Origin: Falsihalocynthiibacter halioticoli | GTDB taxonomy: Bacteria; Pseudomonadota; Alphaproteobacteria; Rhodobacterales; Rhodobacteraceae | Assembly (NCBI RefSeq): GCF_025802015.1 | Contig: NZ_JAOYFC010000001.1 | Location: 930,001 to 994,000, forward strand | Length of the DNA: 64,000 nucleotides | Direction of reading: 5' to 3' | Shown here: in pieces, positions 34,288-43,775 of the stretch | Layout of the letters: each line of letters starts with the position of its first letter | Numbering within the stretch: position 1 is the first letter of the stretch | The notes under the pieces: model-generated | What the model saw: the letters and a program-made list of their open reading frames with translations, nothing else | What the model was told of the DNA's origin: nothing | Databases searched by the model: none | Program-made: the position numbers and the translations under genes

Positions 34288-36858
34288 GTGCAGAAACACA
34301 CGGATATTGCGACTTATACCGAGATAACGCCCACTGCGCCCATTTACGTGGGGCAGCACGGCGGGCGGGCGAAATGCCTGCAACGCTTGGTTCGGCTTGA
34401 TATGCCGGTTCCGCGCACGATTGCCTTGCCGTTTGATAAGGTGCAGGCCATTGCGGCGGGGTATCCGCCCAACACGGCGGCGATGATTGCGGAATTTGGT
34501 GAAGATGCGCTGATTTCGGTGCGGCCAAGCTCGGAAGATCCCGATTGGGGTGGGCCGCGTGCAATTCTGAATATCGGTATGAACGACGCGCGCCATGCTG
34601 CGCTGTGCGAGACCGAAGGGCCGGCAACGGCCAACGCCCTCTATTTACGCTTTATCCAAGCCTATGCGGTTCATGTGGCGCGGCTTGATCCTGATATGTT
34701 TGATGCGCCGATCCTGACGCCTTGCGCGGATGATCCCGACCTGTCAAAGGCGCTCGCAACGGCATTGCGGGCCTATGAAGACGAAACCGACGAGCAATTC
34801 CCGCAAGATCCAGCGCGTCAGCTTGGCGAAGTGTTGCGCTCCATGGCGCGCGCATGGGCAGGGACAACAGCGCGGCTTTTACGTCAGGCGAAAGGCGCCC
34901 CCGAAGATGCAGGGCTCGGCCTTGTGGTGCAGCAGATGGCGATGGGGATTGGTTCGGGCGAGAGCGGCTCTGGCGTGATCCAATTCGTCAACGGAACAAC
35001 GGGCGAACCACAAATCACGGGCCGTTACAAAAGCCAAAGCCAGGGGCGCGATGCGCTCGGGGCAAAGAGCGAGGCGATATTCCTGAACAAAGACCCGCGC
35101 GGCACGTCGCTGGCCGAAATCCTGCCGGAACAGTTTGAAGCGCTTGTGCGTTTCGGCAAGCTTGGCCGCGAGCGCCTTCGCGATGAGATGCAAATTGAGT
35201 TCACCATCGAAAACGGTGAATTGGTTATCCTTGATGCTGTGCGCGTGTCTCGAACATCGGCAGCAGCGGTCGCGATTGCTGTGTCCTTGGCCGAAGACGG
35301 TATCATCAGCCGCGAAGAGGCGGTGCTTCGGATTGATCCGCGCGCGTTGACGGAAATGCTCCACCCGCAAGTCGACCCAGAGGCCGAACGCGATATTATC
35401 GCAAGCGGCATCGGTGCGTCGCCAGGTGGGGCGACGGGCAAAATCGTGTTTTCTGCTACCGCCGCACAAGCTTCCTTGGCTCAAGGAGACGATTGTATCC
35501 TTGTGCGCCGCGAAACCGCACCAGAGGATATTCGGGGCATGCACGCTTCTGTTGCCGTGATGACCGAGAAAGGCGGCATGACAAGTCATGCTGCCGTGAT
35601 TGCGCGGGGGCTTGGTGTGCCATGTATCGTTGGCGCGCACGGGATTTCGATCAACCACCGCGACAAGATTTTGAAGTTACCTGATGGCCGCTTCTTTACT
35701 GAGGGCGATATCATCACCATTGATGGTACAACCGGCGAGGCGCTTGCGGGTGCGGCCAAGATGTTGGACGCAAGTCTTGATGGTGCCTTTACGACGTTGC
35801 TTGAATGGGCTGATGAGTTCCGCGACATCGGTGTGCGGGCCAATGCGGATACGCCGACAGATGCGCTTACGGCGCGGCGGTTTGAGGCGCAAGGCATCGG
35901 GCTCTGCCGTACAGAGCATATGTTCTTTGAGGACGACCGCCTGACCGTCATGCGCGAAATGATCTTTGCAAAGCAGCCAGAAGACCGGCGCGCCTCTCTT
36001 GATCAGCTTCTTCCGATGCAGCGCGCCGATTTTATCGAGCTGTTCAAAATCATGCAGGGGCAGCCCGTTTGCATCCGCCTGTTTGATCCGCCGTTGCACG
36101 AGTTTTTGCCGTCAACCCGCGAAGGGATGCGCGAACTGGCCGAGTCGCTCGATCTGCCTCTGTCTGACGTAACGCGCCGCATTGCCAACCTCAAAGAGTT
36201 CAACCCGATGCTTGGCCTGCGCGGCGTGCGGCTCGGGATTACCCTGCCCGAGATTTACGACATGCAGGCCCAAGCGATCTTTGAGGCCGCAGTCGAAGCC
36301 AGCAAGCATGGTGATCCTGTCGTACCTGAAATCATGATCCCGCTGGTCTCGGCCCAACGCGAGGCGGAGCTTGTGAAAACCCGTATTGATGCTGTTGCCT
36401 CGGCCGTTCGGTTTGCGACTGGTGTCGAGTTTACCTTCAGGCTTGGCGTGATGGTTGAAACCCCGCGCGCGGCACTTCGCGCCGGTGACATTGCCCAGAA
36501 TGCCGCCTTCCTTAGTTTCGGTACGAACGACCTCACCCAGATGACCTATGGCCTCTCGCGAGACGACGCAGGGCGCTTCATGTCGGACTATGTACAGCAG
36601 GGGGTGTTTTCCGAAGATCCGTTCCATGTGTTGGATACGGACGGGGTCGGGGAGTTGCTTATGATTGGTGCCGATCGCGCGCGTGACGCTCGAGAGGGAA
36701 TCATGTTGTCGCTTTGTGGCGAACACGGCGGAAATCCGGAATCTATCTCGTTTTGTCGTAAGGCAGGGTTCGACTATGTGTCTTGCTCGCCATATCGCGT
36801 TCCCGTTGCGCGACTGGCCTCTGCACAGCTTGCAATTGCAGACCCGAAACCTGAATAA
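34288..36858 (+). CDS. ppdK: PEP-utilising dikinase, PPDK-like
   Basis: An 856-residue enzyme with the pyruvate phosphate dikinase layout: an N-terminal nucleotide-binding region (ISVRPSSEDPDWGG, GSGVIQFVNGTTGEPQITGR), a central swivelling domain with phospho-acceptor H434 in GGMTSHAAVIARGLGVPCIV, and a C-terminal PEP/pyruvate barrel (CRTEHMFFEDDRL, SFGTNDLTQMTYGLSRDDAG, CGEHGGNPESI). It interconverts pyruvate and PEP. The nucleotide domain seems somewhat shorter than classical PPDK, so a variant specificity is possible. The start is GTG with AAAGGAG nine bases upstream. It follows glyS by 128 bases and probably has its own promoter. Confidence 0.88.
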   Translation: MQKHTDIATYTEITPTAPIYVGQHGGRAKCLQRLVRLDMPVPRTIALPFDKVQAIAAGYPPNTAAMIAEFGEDALISVRPSSEDPDWGGPRAILNIGMNDARHAALCETEGPATANALYLRFIQAYAVHVARLDPDMFDAPILTPCADDPDLSKALATALRAYEDETDEQFPQDPARQLGEVLRSMARAWAGTTARLLRQAKGAPEDAGLGLVVQQMAMGIGSGESGSGVIQFVNGTTGEPQITGRYKSQSQGRDALGAKSEAIFLNKDPRGTSLAEILPEQFEALVRFGKLGRERLRDEMQIEFTIENGELVILDAVRVSRTSAAAVAIAVSLAEDGIISREEAVLRIDPRALTEMLHPQVDPEAERDIIASGIGASPGGATGKIVFSATAAQASLAQGDDCILVRRETAPEDIRGMHASVAVMTEKGGMTSHAAVIARGLGVPCIVGAHGISINHRDKILKLPDGRFFTEGDIITIDGTTGEALAGAAKMLDASLDGAFTTLLEWADEFRDIGVRANADTPTDALTARRFEAQGIGLCRTEHMFFEDDRLTVMREMIFAKQPEDRRASLDQLLPMQRADFIELFKIMQGQPVCIRLFDPPLHEFLPSTREGMRELAESLDLPLSDVTRRIANLKEFNPMLGLRGVRLGITLPEIYDMQAQAIFEAAVEASKHGDPVVPEIMIPLVSAQREAELVKTRIDAVASAVRFATGVEFTFRLGVMVETPRAALRAGDIAQNAAFLSFGTNDLTQMTYGLSRDDAGRFMSDYVQQGVFSEDPFHVLDTDGVGELLMIGADRARDAREGIMLSLCGEHGGNPESISFCRKAGFDYVSCSPYRVPVARLASAQLAIADPKPE

Positions 36859-37079
36859 CCTCAAGTTTTTAAGGTAAATCGTTCAATTTAAATCAAAATT
36901 TCCGATTGTCTTTTTCGCGGCTGCGATTGTTCTTGAACCGTAGACAATGCAACCTTCCGCCGATCCTTGTTGCCAAAATGTCACGAGGGTGGACATTGCC
37001 AAGTTTTTGACATAGTTCACGCCTCGATCGCGGCCTGGGGGCTGCTGATCCACGGACGTGGGTTGAGAAAAGGTGTGTA

Positions 37080-37820
37080 ATGTTAAATGTTAAATTGGTT
37101 GGCTTGCCCAGCAAAACGCTGCGCAGGTCTAAGGCGCTTTTGCGTCAAAGTTTTGCTCTTTTTTCTGTCCTCGGCGCAGGTTTCTTCGCGACTCCGCCAG
37201 AGGCCGAGTCGGTAACCGGAACCAAAGGCTCCGCAGAGTTTCAAATGGAGATGGACAGCTGGCTGTCTGCTCTCATTTCCTCCGAACGGGAAGCCCTAAA
37301 GCCGACTTCCGTCGCTCGCTCGAATCCCTTCAATCTTTCCGCGAATTCATCCGGCGAGTCTTCGTTTGAGTATTCGCGCGATTGGCTCGCCAGTCAACAG
37401 TTTGTTGAAGGAAATGAGGGCTGGGAATGTCTCACGCAGGCACTTTACTTCGAAGCACGTGGTGAGAGCGTAAAAGGGCAGTTTGCCGTGGCCGAGGTTA
37501 TCCTGAACCGCGTGGCAAGCCCGCTCTATCCCAATTCGATCTGCGAAGTGGTGAATCAAGGGACAGGGAAGAAATTCCAGTGCCAGTTCACCTACACCTG
37601 TGATGGCCGCGCAGAGAAGATAAACGAACCCAAGGCGCATGAGCGGGTCGGTAAAGTGGCCGCTGCGATTTTGACGGGGGCAGCGCCATTCGGCCTGACC
37701 AAAGGCGCTACGCACTATCATACCAAGGCGGTAAACCCGCGTTGGGCGCGTAAATTCCCGCGGACTGCGACCTATGGGGCGCATCATTTCTATCGCCAGC
37801 CAGGCGCCTCGCGCAGCTAA
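37080..37820 (+). CDS. SleB-type cell wall hydrolase
   Basis: A 246-residue exported protein. An N-terminal hydrophobic stretch (about 24-40) serves as signal or anchor. The hydrolase_2 domain at about 115-240 includes CLTQALYFEARGESVKGQFA, VILNRVASPLYPNSICEVV, FQCQFTYTCDG and THYHTKAVNPRWARK. The Glu in YFEARGE is the catalytic residue known for SleB lytic transglycosylases. It should cleave peptidoglycan in the periplasm. The ATG is within a TGTTAAATGTTAAAT repeat and no clear ribosome binding site is seen, so the exact start is uncertain. The preceding 221 bases contain no other gene. Confidence 0.88.
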   Translation: MLNVKLVGLPSKTLRRSKALLRQSFALFSVLGAGFFATPPEAESVTGTKGSAEFQMEMDSWLSALISSEREALKPTSVARSNPFNLSANSSGESSFEYSRDWLASQQFVEGNEGWECLTQALYFEARGESVKGQFAVAEVILNRVASPLYPNSICEVVNQGTGKKFQCQFTYTCDGRAEKINEPKAHERVGKVAAAILTGAAPFGLTKGATHYHTKAVNPRWARKFPRTATYGAHHFYRQPGASRS

Positions 37821-37880
37821 AACCTCTGGCCTAGGTGGTCGGAAGCCTGATAAGGACGGCCCACCAACACGGGGGTCGCC

Positions 37881-38699
37881 ATGTCTGACGAAATTTCTGT
37901 TGCATTCGCTCATCCCGAGGCCCGATCCCGCGCGCATCGGCCAGACGGCATAGCAGACCGGATTTCGCTGCGGGATCATATTGTTACTGTTGAAATCGGA
38001 GCCTTTGAGGTTGAGCGCGGCATAGAGCAACGGCTGTCGTTCAATGTGGTGGTTGAGGTTGCAGATGTTCCGCAGCCCCTTGAGGATGATGTGGATCGCA
38101 TCCTCTCCTATGACCGGCTTACCGAGGCGATTGCCGAAGCCCTTGCTGCGCAACGGGTAAACCTTCTCGAAACACTGGCTCAAGACATTGCAGAGCGGAT
38201 TCTACGAGAGCCGCAGGCCGAGCGTGTGTATCTTCGGATTGAAAAACTCGACAAGCCCGCCGGCGTTCTGGGAGTCGAAATTGTGCGCGAGGCTGGTGGC
38301 GCGCGCTCCGAAAGGGCTGAAACACGAGCAAAACCGGTTATTGCTGTCGCCGGATGCGATCTTGATGCAGTGCGCCGTCACTATCCTGATCAGCCAATCC
38401 TGTTGGTGCCGTCCGCTAACGCGCCATTGCCGGCTGCTGAGGTGGGAGAAGAGGCTGCGCGGCGCATTGCGCTTTTGGCTTGGGACCAAGCTGCTTGGAT
38501 TTGGGCGGACGGACAATCTGACGTGACTGTTGTCAGCAGCCGTACCGAGGTTGAATGGGGCATCGCGCAAGGGCAGGTGAATATCTGGGCGCCGATGAAG
38601 CAAATCCTCGATAGCCCGACGCCTCCCAAAACTCTTACAACCCAATCGCTTGCACGGTGGATATCAGGTGTTCTTGAGGGCGAGGTCGCCGAACAATGA
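37881..38699 (+). CDS. folB: Dihydroneopterin aldolase with C-terminal extension
   Basis: FolB cleaves 7,8-dihydroneopterin to 6-hydroxymethyl-dihydropterin in folate synthesis. Residues 25-135 form the aldolase domain: IVTVEIGAFEVERGIEQRLS, then DVDRILSYDRLTEAIAEAL, LLETLAQDIAERIL and ERVYLRIEKLDKP. The remaining 135 residues are an extra region (RARKPVIAVAGCDLDA-like start, later AWIWADGQSDVTVVSS) of no family I recognise. Normal FolB is about 120 residues, so the protein is more than twice the usual size. It overlaps folP by four bases (ATGA), so the two are coupled. Confidence 0.85.
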   Translation: MSDEISVAFAHPEARSRAHRPDGIADRISLRDHIVTVEIGAFEVERGIEQRLSFNVVVEVADVPQPLEDDVDRILSYDRLTEAIAEALAAQRVNLLETLAQDIAERILREPQAERVYLRIEKLDKPAGVLGVEIVREAGGARSERAETRAKPVIAVAGCDLDAVRRHYPDQPILLVPSANAPLPAAEVGEEAARRIALLAWDQAAWIWADGQSDVTVVSSRTEVEWGIAQGQVNIWAPMKQILDSPTPPKTLTTQSLARWISGVLEGEVAEQ

Positions 38700-39697
38700 C
38701 TCGATACTACCGCCCAATCTGCCAAGGTGGCGCAAATCGTCCGAAAGAGGCCCATGTGCTCGCGGGGGGCTGGACGTGGTTCACCCATGTGGAAGTGTTA
38801 GAGCGCAACACTGCGCCACGAGTGATTTCCGCAAGCGAAGTGCCTGACGACAAGCTGCGCCGATTAACCGCGCCGCGCGCGCCGATCTGTGGCATCGAAA
38901 TGGCGCGACCCAGTGTGATGGGCATTCTCAATATCACGCCCGATAGTTTTTCAGACGGTGGGCAGTTTGACAGTGTTGATTCCGTTGTGGCACGCGCTTC
39001 GGCGATGGTGAAGCAAGGGGCGGATATCCTTGATATCGGTGGAGAGTCGACAAGACCGGGCGCCGATACGGTTTCGATTGAGGATGAGATTTCGCGGGTT
39101 GTTCCTGTCATTTCGGCAATTCGCGGCGCGATGAGCGCACCAATTTCCATTGATACGCGTAAATCTGCGGTGGCAGAGGCCGCACTCTCTGCGGGGGCGG
39201 GGCTGGTGAATGACGTGTCTGCGTTTGGCTATGACAAGGCGATGGCGGGCTATGTTGCGGCAACGGATGCACCTGTGTGCCTGATGCATGCGCAAGGGTC
39301 GCCCGAAACGATGCAAAACGATCCGACCTATCAGAATGTGGTTCTGGATGTTTACGACGCTTTGTCGGAACGCGTGGCCAAGGCCGAAGCCGCAGGCATT
39401 TCGCGCGACCGCATTCTCGTTGATCCAGGTATCGGGTTTGGTAAGACGCTTGACCATAACCTCGCACTTTTGCGTAACATCAGCCTATTTCACGGGCTTG
39501 GATGCGCAATCCTGCTCGGCGTTTCGCGCAAAAAGTTTATCGGAACCCTCTCAGGTGCCGAGGTCGCTTCAGAGCGCGTTGCCGGAACGATTGGTGTGAC
39601 GCTTGGGGCGGTGATGCAGGGTGTTCAGATGCATCGCGTTCATGATACCAAAGAAGTTAACGAGGCCATGAGCCTTTGGGCGGCGGCATATTTGTAG
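38696..39697 (+). CDS. folP: Dihydropteroate synthase
   Basis: It joins hydroxymethyl-dihydropterin diphosphate with p-aminobenzoate and is the sulfonamide target. The 333-residue protein has the pterin-binding barrel from about residue 73: VMGILNITPDSFSDGGQF, GADILDIGGESTRPGAD, ISIDTRKSAVAEAALSAG, VCLMHAQGSPETMQND, RILVDPGIGFGKTLDHNL and LLGVSRKKFIG. The first 70 residues are an extension absent from E. coli FolP. The start overlaps the folB stop by four bases. The glmM start is 15 bases downstream, the same folP-glmM neighbourhood as in E. coli. Confidence 0.96.
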   Translation: MTRYYRPICQGGANRPKEAHVLAGGWTWFTHVEVLERNTAPRVISASEVPDDKLRRLTAPRAPICGIEMARPSVMGILNITPDSFSDGGQFDSVDSVVARASAMVKQGADILDIGGESTRPGADTVSIEDEISRVVPVISAIRGAMSAPISIDTRKSAVAEAALSAGAGLVNDVSAFGYDKAMAGYVAATDAPVCLMHAQGSPETMQNDPTYQNVVLDVYDALSERVAKAEAAGISRDRILVDPGIGFGKTLDHNLALLRNISLFHGLGCAILLGVSRKKFIGTLSGAEVASERVAGTIGVTLGAVMQGVQMHRVHDTKEVNEAMSLWAAAYL

Positions 39698-39711
39698 AGG
39701 GACCCACAATT

Positions 39712-41064
39712 ATGGGCAGTATTTTTGGCACGGACGGCGTGCGCGGGCAGGCAAATACATATCCAATGACAGCCGAGGTCGCGCTTAAACTCGGCGCTGC
39801 TGCGGGGCGTTATTTCCGCAAAGACGGGCAAAACCGCCACCGCGTTGTGATCGGCAAGGATACACGGCTCTCCGGATATATGCTGGAGAATGCGCTGACT
39901 GCTGGCTTAACGAGTACGGGTATGGACGTATTGCTGATGGGGCCTGTGCCTACGCCGGCGGTTGGGTTTCTAACGCGGTCCATGCGTGCGGACTTGGGGA
40001 TCATGATTTCGGCCAGCCACAATCCGCATTCTGATAACGGCATCAAATTCTTTGGTCCGGATGGTTACAAGCTGTCTGATACGGCGCAGTCCGCAATTGA
40101 GGAGCTCCTTGCCGGAGAGATCACACCTGCGAAGCCAGCCAATATCGGCCGTGCCAAACGAATTGACGATGCTGTTGGCCGCTACGTCGAATATGCAAAA
40201 ACAACCTTTCCCGCGCGAGGGTTACTTTCCGGCCTTAAAGTTGTGATCGATTGCGCCAACGGGGCGGCCTATCGCGCGGCGCCGGAAGTTTTGTGGGAGC
40301 TGGGTGCGGATGTGGTGCCAGTTGGCGTTGCGCCCAACGGTTTCAACATCAACGAAAACTGCGGCTCGACCAGCACCCAAACCGCGAGCGAAGCCGTGGT
40401 AAGCCATGGCGCAGACCTTGGTATTTGCCTCGATGGCGATGCCGACCGTGTGATGATCATTGACGAGACCGGACAGGTTGCCGACGGGGATCAGATCATG
40501 GCGCTTCTTGCCGCCCGTTGGGCGAGCGAGGGTAAGCTTGCAGGCAATACGCTCGTGGCAACGGTTATGTCGAATCTTGGCCTTGAGCGCTTCCTTGAAG
40601 GGAAGGGGCTGACGCTTCTACGCACCAATGTGGGTGATCGTTACGTAGTCGAGGCAATGCGGCAGGGCGGTTACAACCTTGGAGGTGAGCAGTCGGGCCA
40701 TATTGTCATGACCGATCACGCAACCACGGGCGACGGCCTGATTGCAGGGCTTCAATTCCTTGCAGAAATGGCCCAGACCGGACAAAGCGCAAGCGCGCTC
40801 ACACAAAACTTCGCACCAATCCCGCAAATGTTGAAAAATGTAAGGTTTAAGGCCGAAAACGATCCTTTGATGAACGGAAATGTTCAAAAAGTGATAGAGG
40901 CCGGACACGGAAAACTCGCAGGAACGGGCCGTTTGCTCATTCGGAAATCTGGTACAGAGCCGCTCATTCGTGTGATGGGCGAAGGCGAAGACGAAGGGCT
41001 CTTGCAATCGGTGATCGAAGATATCGTCGGCGCGGTTGATCAGGTTGTGAAGGCGGATGCCTAG
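39712..41064 (+). CDS. glmM: Phosphoglucosamine mutase
   Basis: It converts glucosamine 6-phosphate to glucosamine 1-phosphate for cell-wall and LPS synthesis. The 450-residue protein begins IFGTDGVRGQANTYPMTAEV. The phosphoserine is S102 in ISASHNPHSDNGIKFFGPDG, the metal loop is DGDADRVMI, the sugar loop GGEQSGH, and the C-terminal phosphate-binding loop RKSGTEPLIRVMGEG. The start at 39712 is the conserved family start. It ends the folB-folP-glmM unit and converges on the minus-strand gene at 41068, three bases from its stop. Confidence 0.97.
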   Translation: MGSIFGTDGVRGQANTYPMTAEVALKLGAAAGRYFRKDGQNRHRVVIGKDTRLSGYMLENALTAGLTSTGMDVLLMGPVPTPAVGFLTRSMRADLGIMISASHNPHSDNGIKFFGPDGYKLSDTAQSAIEELLAGEITPAKPANIGRAKRIDDAVGRYVEYAKTTFPARGLLSGLKVVIDCANGAAYRAAPEVLWELGADVVPVGVAPNGFNINENCGSTSTQTASEAVVSHGADLGICLDGDADRVMIIDETGQVADGDQIMALLAARWASEGKLAGNTLVATVMSNLGLERFLEGKGLTLLRTNVGDRYVVEAMRQGGYNLGGEQSGHIVMTDHATTGDGLIAGLQFLAEMAQTGQSASALTQNFAPIPQMLKNVRFKAENDPLMNGNVQKVIEAGHGKLAGTGRLLIRKSGTEPLIRVMGEGEDEGLLQSVIEDIVGAVDQVVKADA

Positions 41065-41067
41065 GGC

Positions 41068-41664
41068 CTAGCTACCTTCCATTGCGAGGTGCGGTTTAAT
41101 GAGAATAAGCAGTTCGCTGTTGCGCTGGCGCGCTGTTCCGATGGCATCGCTGCGGCGGAACGAGTCTCCAATGATTGGCGTGCTGAGCGAGAGCGGTTTG
41201 GGCCGTCCCGGAACCTCATACTCATAGTCGCGATGGGTTAGCAGTGTCTTTTTCGGACGCTGCATACTTGCGGCCAAGGGGACCAGAATGAGCATCGTGT
41301 TGATCAAATACATCGTTGCCACAACCGGAGCGTTTCTAAATTGGCTTGCAAGTGTTTGGCGGGTGAGATCGCCAAGGATGGGGATATTTGACGTATCCGC
41401 ACGGTTGGCCGAAAACCGCTTAACCGGAGACCCGAGATTGTACCCGAACGGCGAGTTGCCCAGCAGCATAATCAAATATGTAAGTACGATAATCGAAGTA
41501 CCGATTTGAAGCTGGATGCGTGCAAGGGATTGGTCAACGCCGCCTTCGCCTTGGTGTCCTTTATCGTTGTTTGCGATGAAGCTTTGTGACGGGGAGGGCC
41601 GCAAAATCATTGGAGCGGCCACTCCGGAAAGCAAAAGGCCCTTAGAAAAATCGCGTCGGTCCAT
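41068..41664 (-). CDS. Small exported protein with secretin-like tail motifs
   Basis: A 198-residue protein starting MDRRDFSKGLLLSGVAAPM, a twin-arginine-type signal. A hydrophobic segment follows at 55-69. Two places resemble the end of secretin beta-domains: IPILGDL at 94-100, followed by NTMLILVPL at 122-130, and TPIIGDSF at 162-169, followed by SELLILIKP at 183-191. The latter is close to the usual secretin ending (PxLGxLF ... ELLIxIxP). The protein is far too short to be a pore and lacks the rest of the domain. GGGGAG lies before the chosen ATG; a longer frame to 41889 runs through the upstream region and is not used. The function is unknown. Confidence 0.7.
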   Translation of the reverse strand: MDRRDFSKGLLLSGVAAPMILRPSPSQSFIANNDKGHQGEGGVDQSLARIQLQIGTSIIVLTYLIMLLGNSPFGYNLGSPVKRFSANRADTSNIPILGDLTRQTLASQFRNAPVVATMYLINTMLILVPLAASMQRPKKTLLTHRDYEYEVPGRPKPLSLSTPIIGDSFRRSDAIGTARQRNSELLILIKPHLAMEGS

Positions 41665-41741
41665 ACTCAATACTCCCCTACTAAATGCAGGCAGCATACC
41701 ATATTTCTGAATAATCTCGAAAAGGGCGGGTTTTCCGAGCC

Positions 41742-42668
41742 CTAGGGGAGGCGCGACGTTGGTGAGAACATGCGCCGTAACGTGCCCCATTGGCTTATGG
41801 CGACACCTGACAAAATCAGCGCAAGTGCGATAACAAGGCTCGCCGGTAGCGGCTCGTTCAGGAAAACCGAACCAAAGATCACAGCCCAAACAGGAACCTG
41901 ATAGGCCGTAAGGCTCATAAAGCCGGGGCCTGCGCTGCGGATTACCAGCACACGGAGCAGGTTTGCGCCAGCAGTGGGAACGAGCGCGAGCAATAGTAAC
42001 AGACCGAGTGTCGTCGCATCTGTTTTCGGGACGGGGCCCTCAACCACGAAGGCAGTTGGTACAACAACACAGGTTCCGATCAACATGGTCATCGCGGCAA
42101 GCCCGATGGGGTCGACCTTTGGGAGGTTGCGCATTGTTACGGAGCTAATCGCATATCCGGCCGAAGCGGTAAGGCAGGCTATGCGACCTGCGGTTTCCAA
42201 TGGGTTGCCCGAGCTCTCGAAGGCCTGAAAGCCTATGAGTACGACAACTCCGAAGAAACCGATCAGGAAGCCAAGAAACTTCCGGAGGTTAAGCCGTTCA
42301 TGCGGGACCAGAAAATGCGCAAGCGGTAGAACAAGAAGCCCGACAGCCGCCATCGAGACTCCCGCAAAGCCGGAAGCCACATACTGTTGCCCCCAGCTTA
42401 GAAGCATGAAGGGCAGCGCAGTTGAGCAGATGCCAACAAGCAAAAGTTTCAGAGTGTCGCGAAGGCTGGGACGGACTTCAAACAATCGAAATCCACGCAG
42501 GGACCAGATCCCGGCCAAAAAGAGTGCCGCAAATCCGATACGCGCCGATGCGAGCCAGAACGGGGATATGCCGCGCAAGGCGAGAGATTGCACCAGAAAT
42601 GTTCCGCCCCAGGTCATCCCGAGCAAAAAAATCATCAGCCAATCAACTGGGCGGACATTCGGGCCCAT
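41742..42668 (-). CDS. EamA/DMT-family permease
   Basis: A 308-residue inner-membrane protein of ten helices with two EamA domains: MTWGGTFLVQSLALRGISPF and ARIGFAALFLAGIW in the first, AYQVPVWAVIFGSVFLNEPL in the second. The substrate is unknown. I start at MGPNVRPVDWLMIFLLG, preceded by GGAGCGCCC, rather than 15 codons upstream. It is transcribed in the same direction as ilvC, 84 bases from its stop, and may share its transcript. It differs from the other two EamA genes of the window in sequence, so they are not recent duplicates. Confidence 0.87.
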   Translation of the reverse strand: MGPNVRPVDWLMIFLLGMTWGGTFLVQSLALRGISPFWLASARIGFAALFLAGIWSLRGFRLFEVRPSLRDTLKLLLVGICSTALPFMLLSWGQQYVASGFAGVSMAAVGLLVLPLAHFLVPHERLNLRKFLGFLIGFFGVVVLIGFQAFESSGNPLETAGRIACLTASAGYAISSVTMRNLPKVDPIGLAAMTMLIGTCVVVPTAFVVEGPVPKTDATTLGLLLLLALVPTAGANLLRVLVIRSAGPGFMSLTAYQVPVWAVIFGSVFLNEPLPASLVIALALILSGVAISQWGTLRRMFSPTSRLP

Positions 42669-42752
42669 GGGCGCTCCGTTCTGTTTGACTTGAAAGCAAT
42701 TGACCCCGACCAATGGCCGGGGTCAATCTAAGAATTAAAGCGTTTGCTTCGC

Positions 42753-43775
42753 TTAGTTTTTCTCTTTGTCGACCATCTTGCCAGCAGAGATCCAAGGCAT
42801 CATGGAGCGAAGTTTCGCGCCAGTTTCTTCGATCATGTGCTCGTCGTTTGCACGACGCGAAGCTTTGATGGTTGGCTGACCAACAGCATTTTCCAGCATG
42901 AAGTCACGTACGAATTTACCTTGCTGGATGTCCGAAAGAACGTCTTTCATCCGCGCTTTGGTTTCGTCGTAGTTCAGGATGCGAGGGCCGGTGACATACT
43001 GGCCGTATTCCGCAGTGTTGGAGATCGAGTAATCCATGTTGGCGATGCCGCCTTCGTAGATCAGGTCAACGATCAGTTTCACTTCGTGCAGACATTCGAA
43101 ATAGGCCATTTCAGGTGCGTAACCTGCTTCAACCAGAGTTTCGAAACCACAGCGGATAAGTTCAACAAGGCCACCACAAAGAACGGCTTGCTCACCAAAG
43201 AGGTCAGTTTCGCATTCTTCGCGGAAATTTGTTTCGATGATGCCGGAACGACCGCCGCCGATCGCGGAACAGTAGGACAGGCCGATTTCCAGCGCTTTGC
43301 CTGTTGCGTCGTTGTCAACGGCAACAAGGCAAGGAACGCCGCCGCCTTTAACATATTCGCCGCGCACAGTGTGGCCTGGGCCTTTTGGCGCCATCATGAT
43401 GACGTCAACGCCTTCTTTGGGCTCGATCAGGCCAAAGTGAACGTTCAGGCCGTGGGCGAACGCGATTGCGGAGCCTGGCTTGATGTGGTCGTGAACGTAT
43501 TTCTTGTATGTCTCGGCCTGAAGCTCATCGGGCATTGTGAACATGATCACGTCGCACCATGCAGCGGCTTCGCTGATGCCCATAACCTGAAGGCCTTCGG
43601 CTTCGGCTTTCTTGGCGGATGCAGACCCTTCGCGCAGGGCTACAGCAAGGTTTTTCGCGCCGGAGTCACGCAGGTTGAGCGCGTGGGCGTGGCCTTGGGA
43701 ACCATAGCCGAGGATGGCTACTTTTTTGTCTTTGATCAGGTTAATATCGCAGTCGCGATCATAGTAAACGCGCAT
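42753..43775 (-). CDS. ilvC: Ketol-acid reductoisomerase, class I
   Basis: It converts acetolactate or acetohydroxybutyrate to the dihydroxy acids of valine, leucine and isoleucine synthesis, using NADPH and Mg. The 340-residue protein is class I length. It starts MRVYYDRDCDINLIKDKKVA and has the Rossmann loop LGYGSQGHAHALNLRDSG, MMAPKGPGHTVRGEYVKGGG, the metal-binding ETDLFGEQAVLCGG and YFECLHEVKLIVDLIYEGG. The 43776-43911 gap is shared with a divergent pair of Lrp-type regulators, likely candidates to control it. The usual ilvBN partners are not in the window. Confidence 0.97.
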   Translation of the reverse strand: MRVYYDRDCDINLIKDKKVAILGYGSQGHAHALNLRDSGAKNLAVALREGSASAKKAEAEGLQVMGISEAAAWCDVIMFTMPDELQAETYKKYVHDHIKPGSAIAFAHGLNVHFGLIEPKEGVDVIMMAPKGPGHTVRGEYVKGGGVPCLVAVDNDATGKALEIGLSYCSAIGGGRSGIIETNFREECETDLFGEQAVLCGGLVELIRCGFETLVEAGYAPEMAYFECLHEVKLIVDLIYEGGIANMDYSISNTAEYGQYVTGPRILNYDETKARMKDVLSDIQQGKFVRDFMLENAVGQPTIKASRRANDEHMIEETGAKLRSMMPWISAGKMVDKEKN

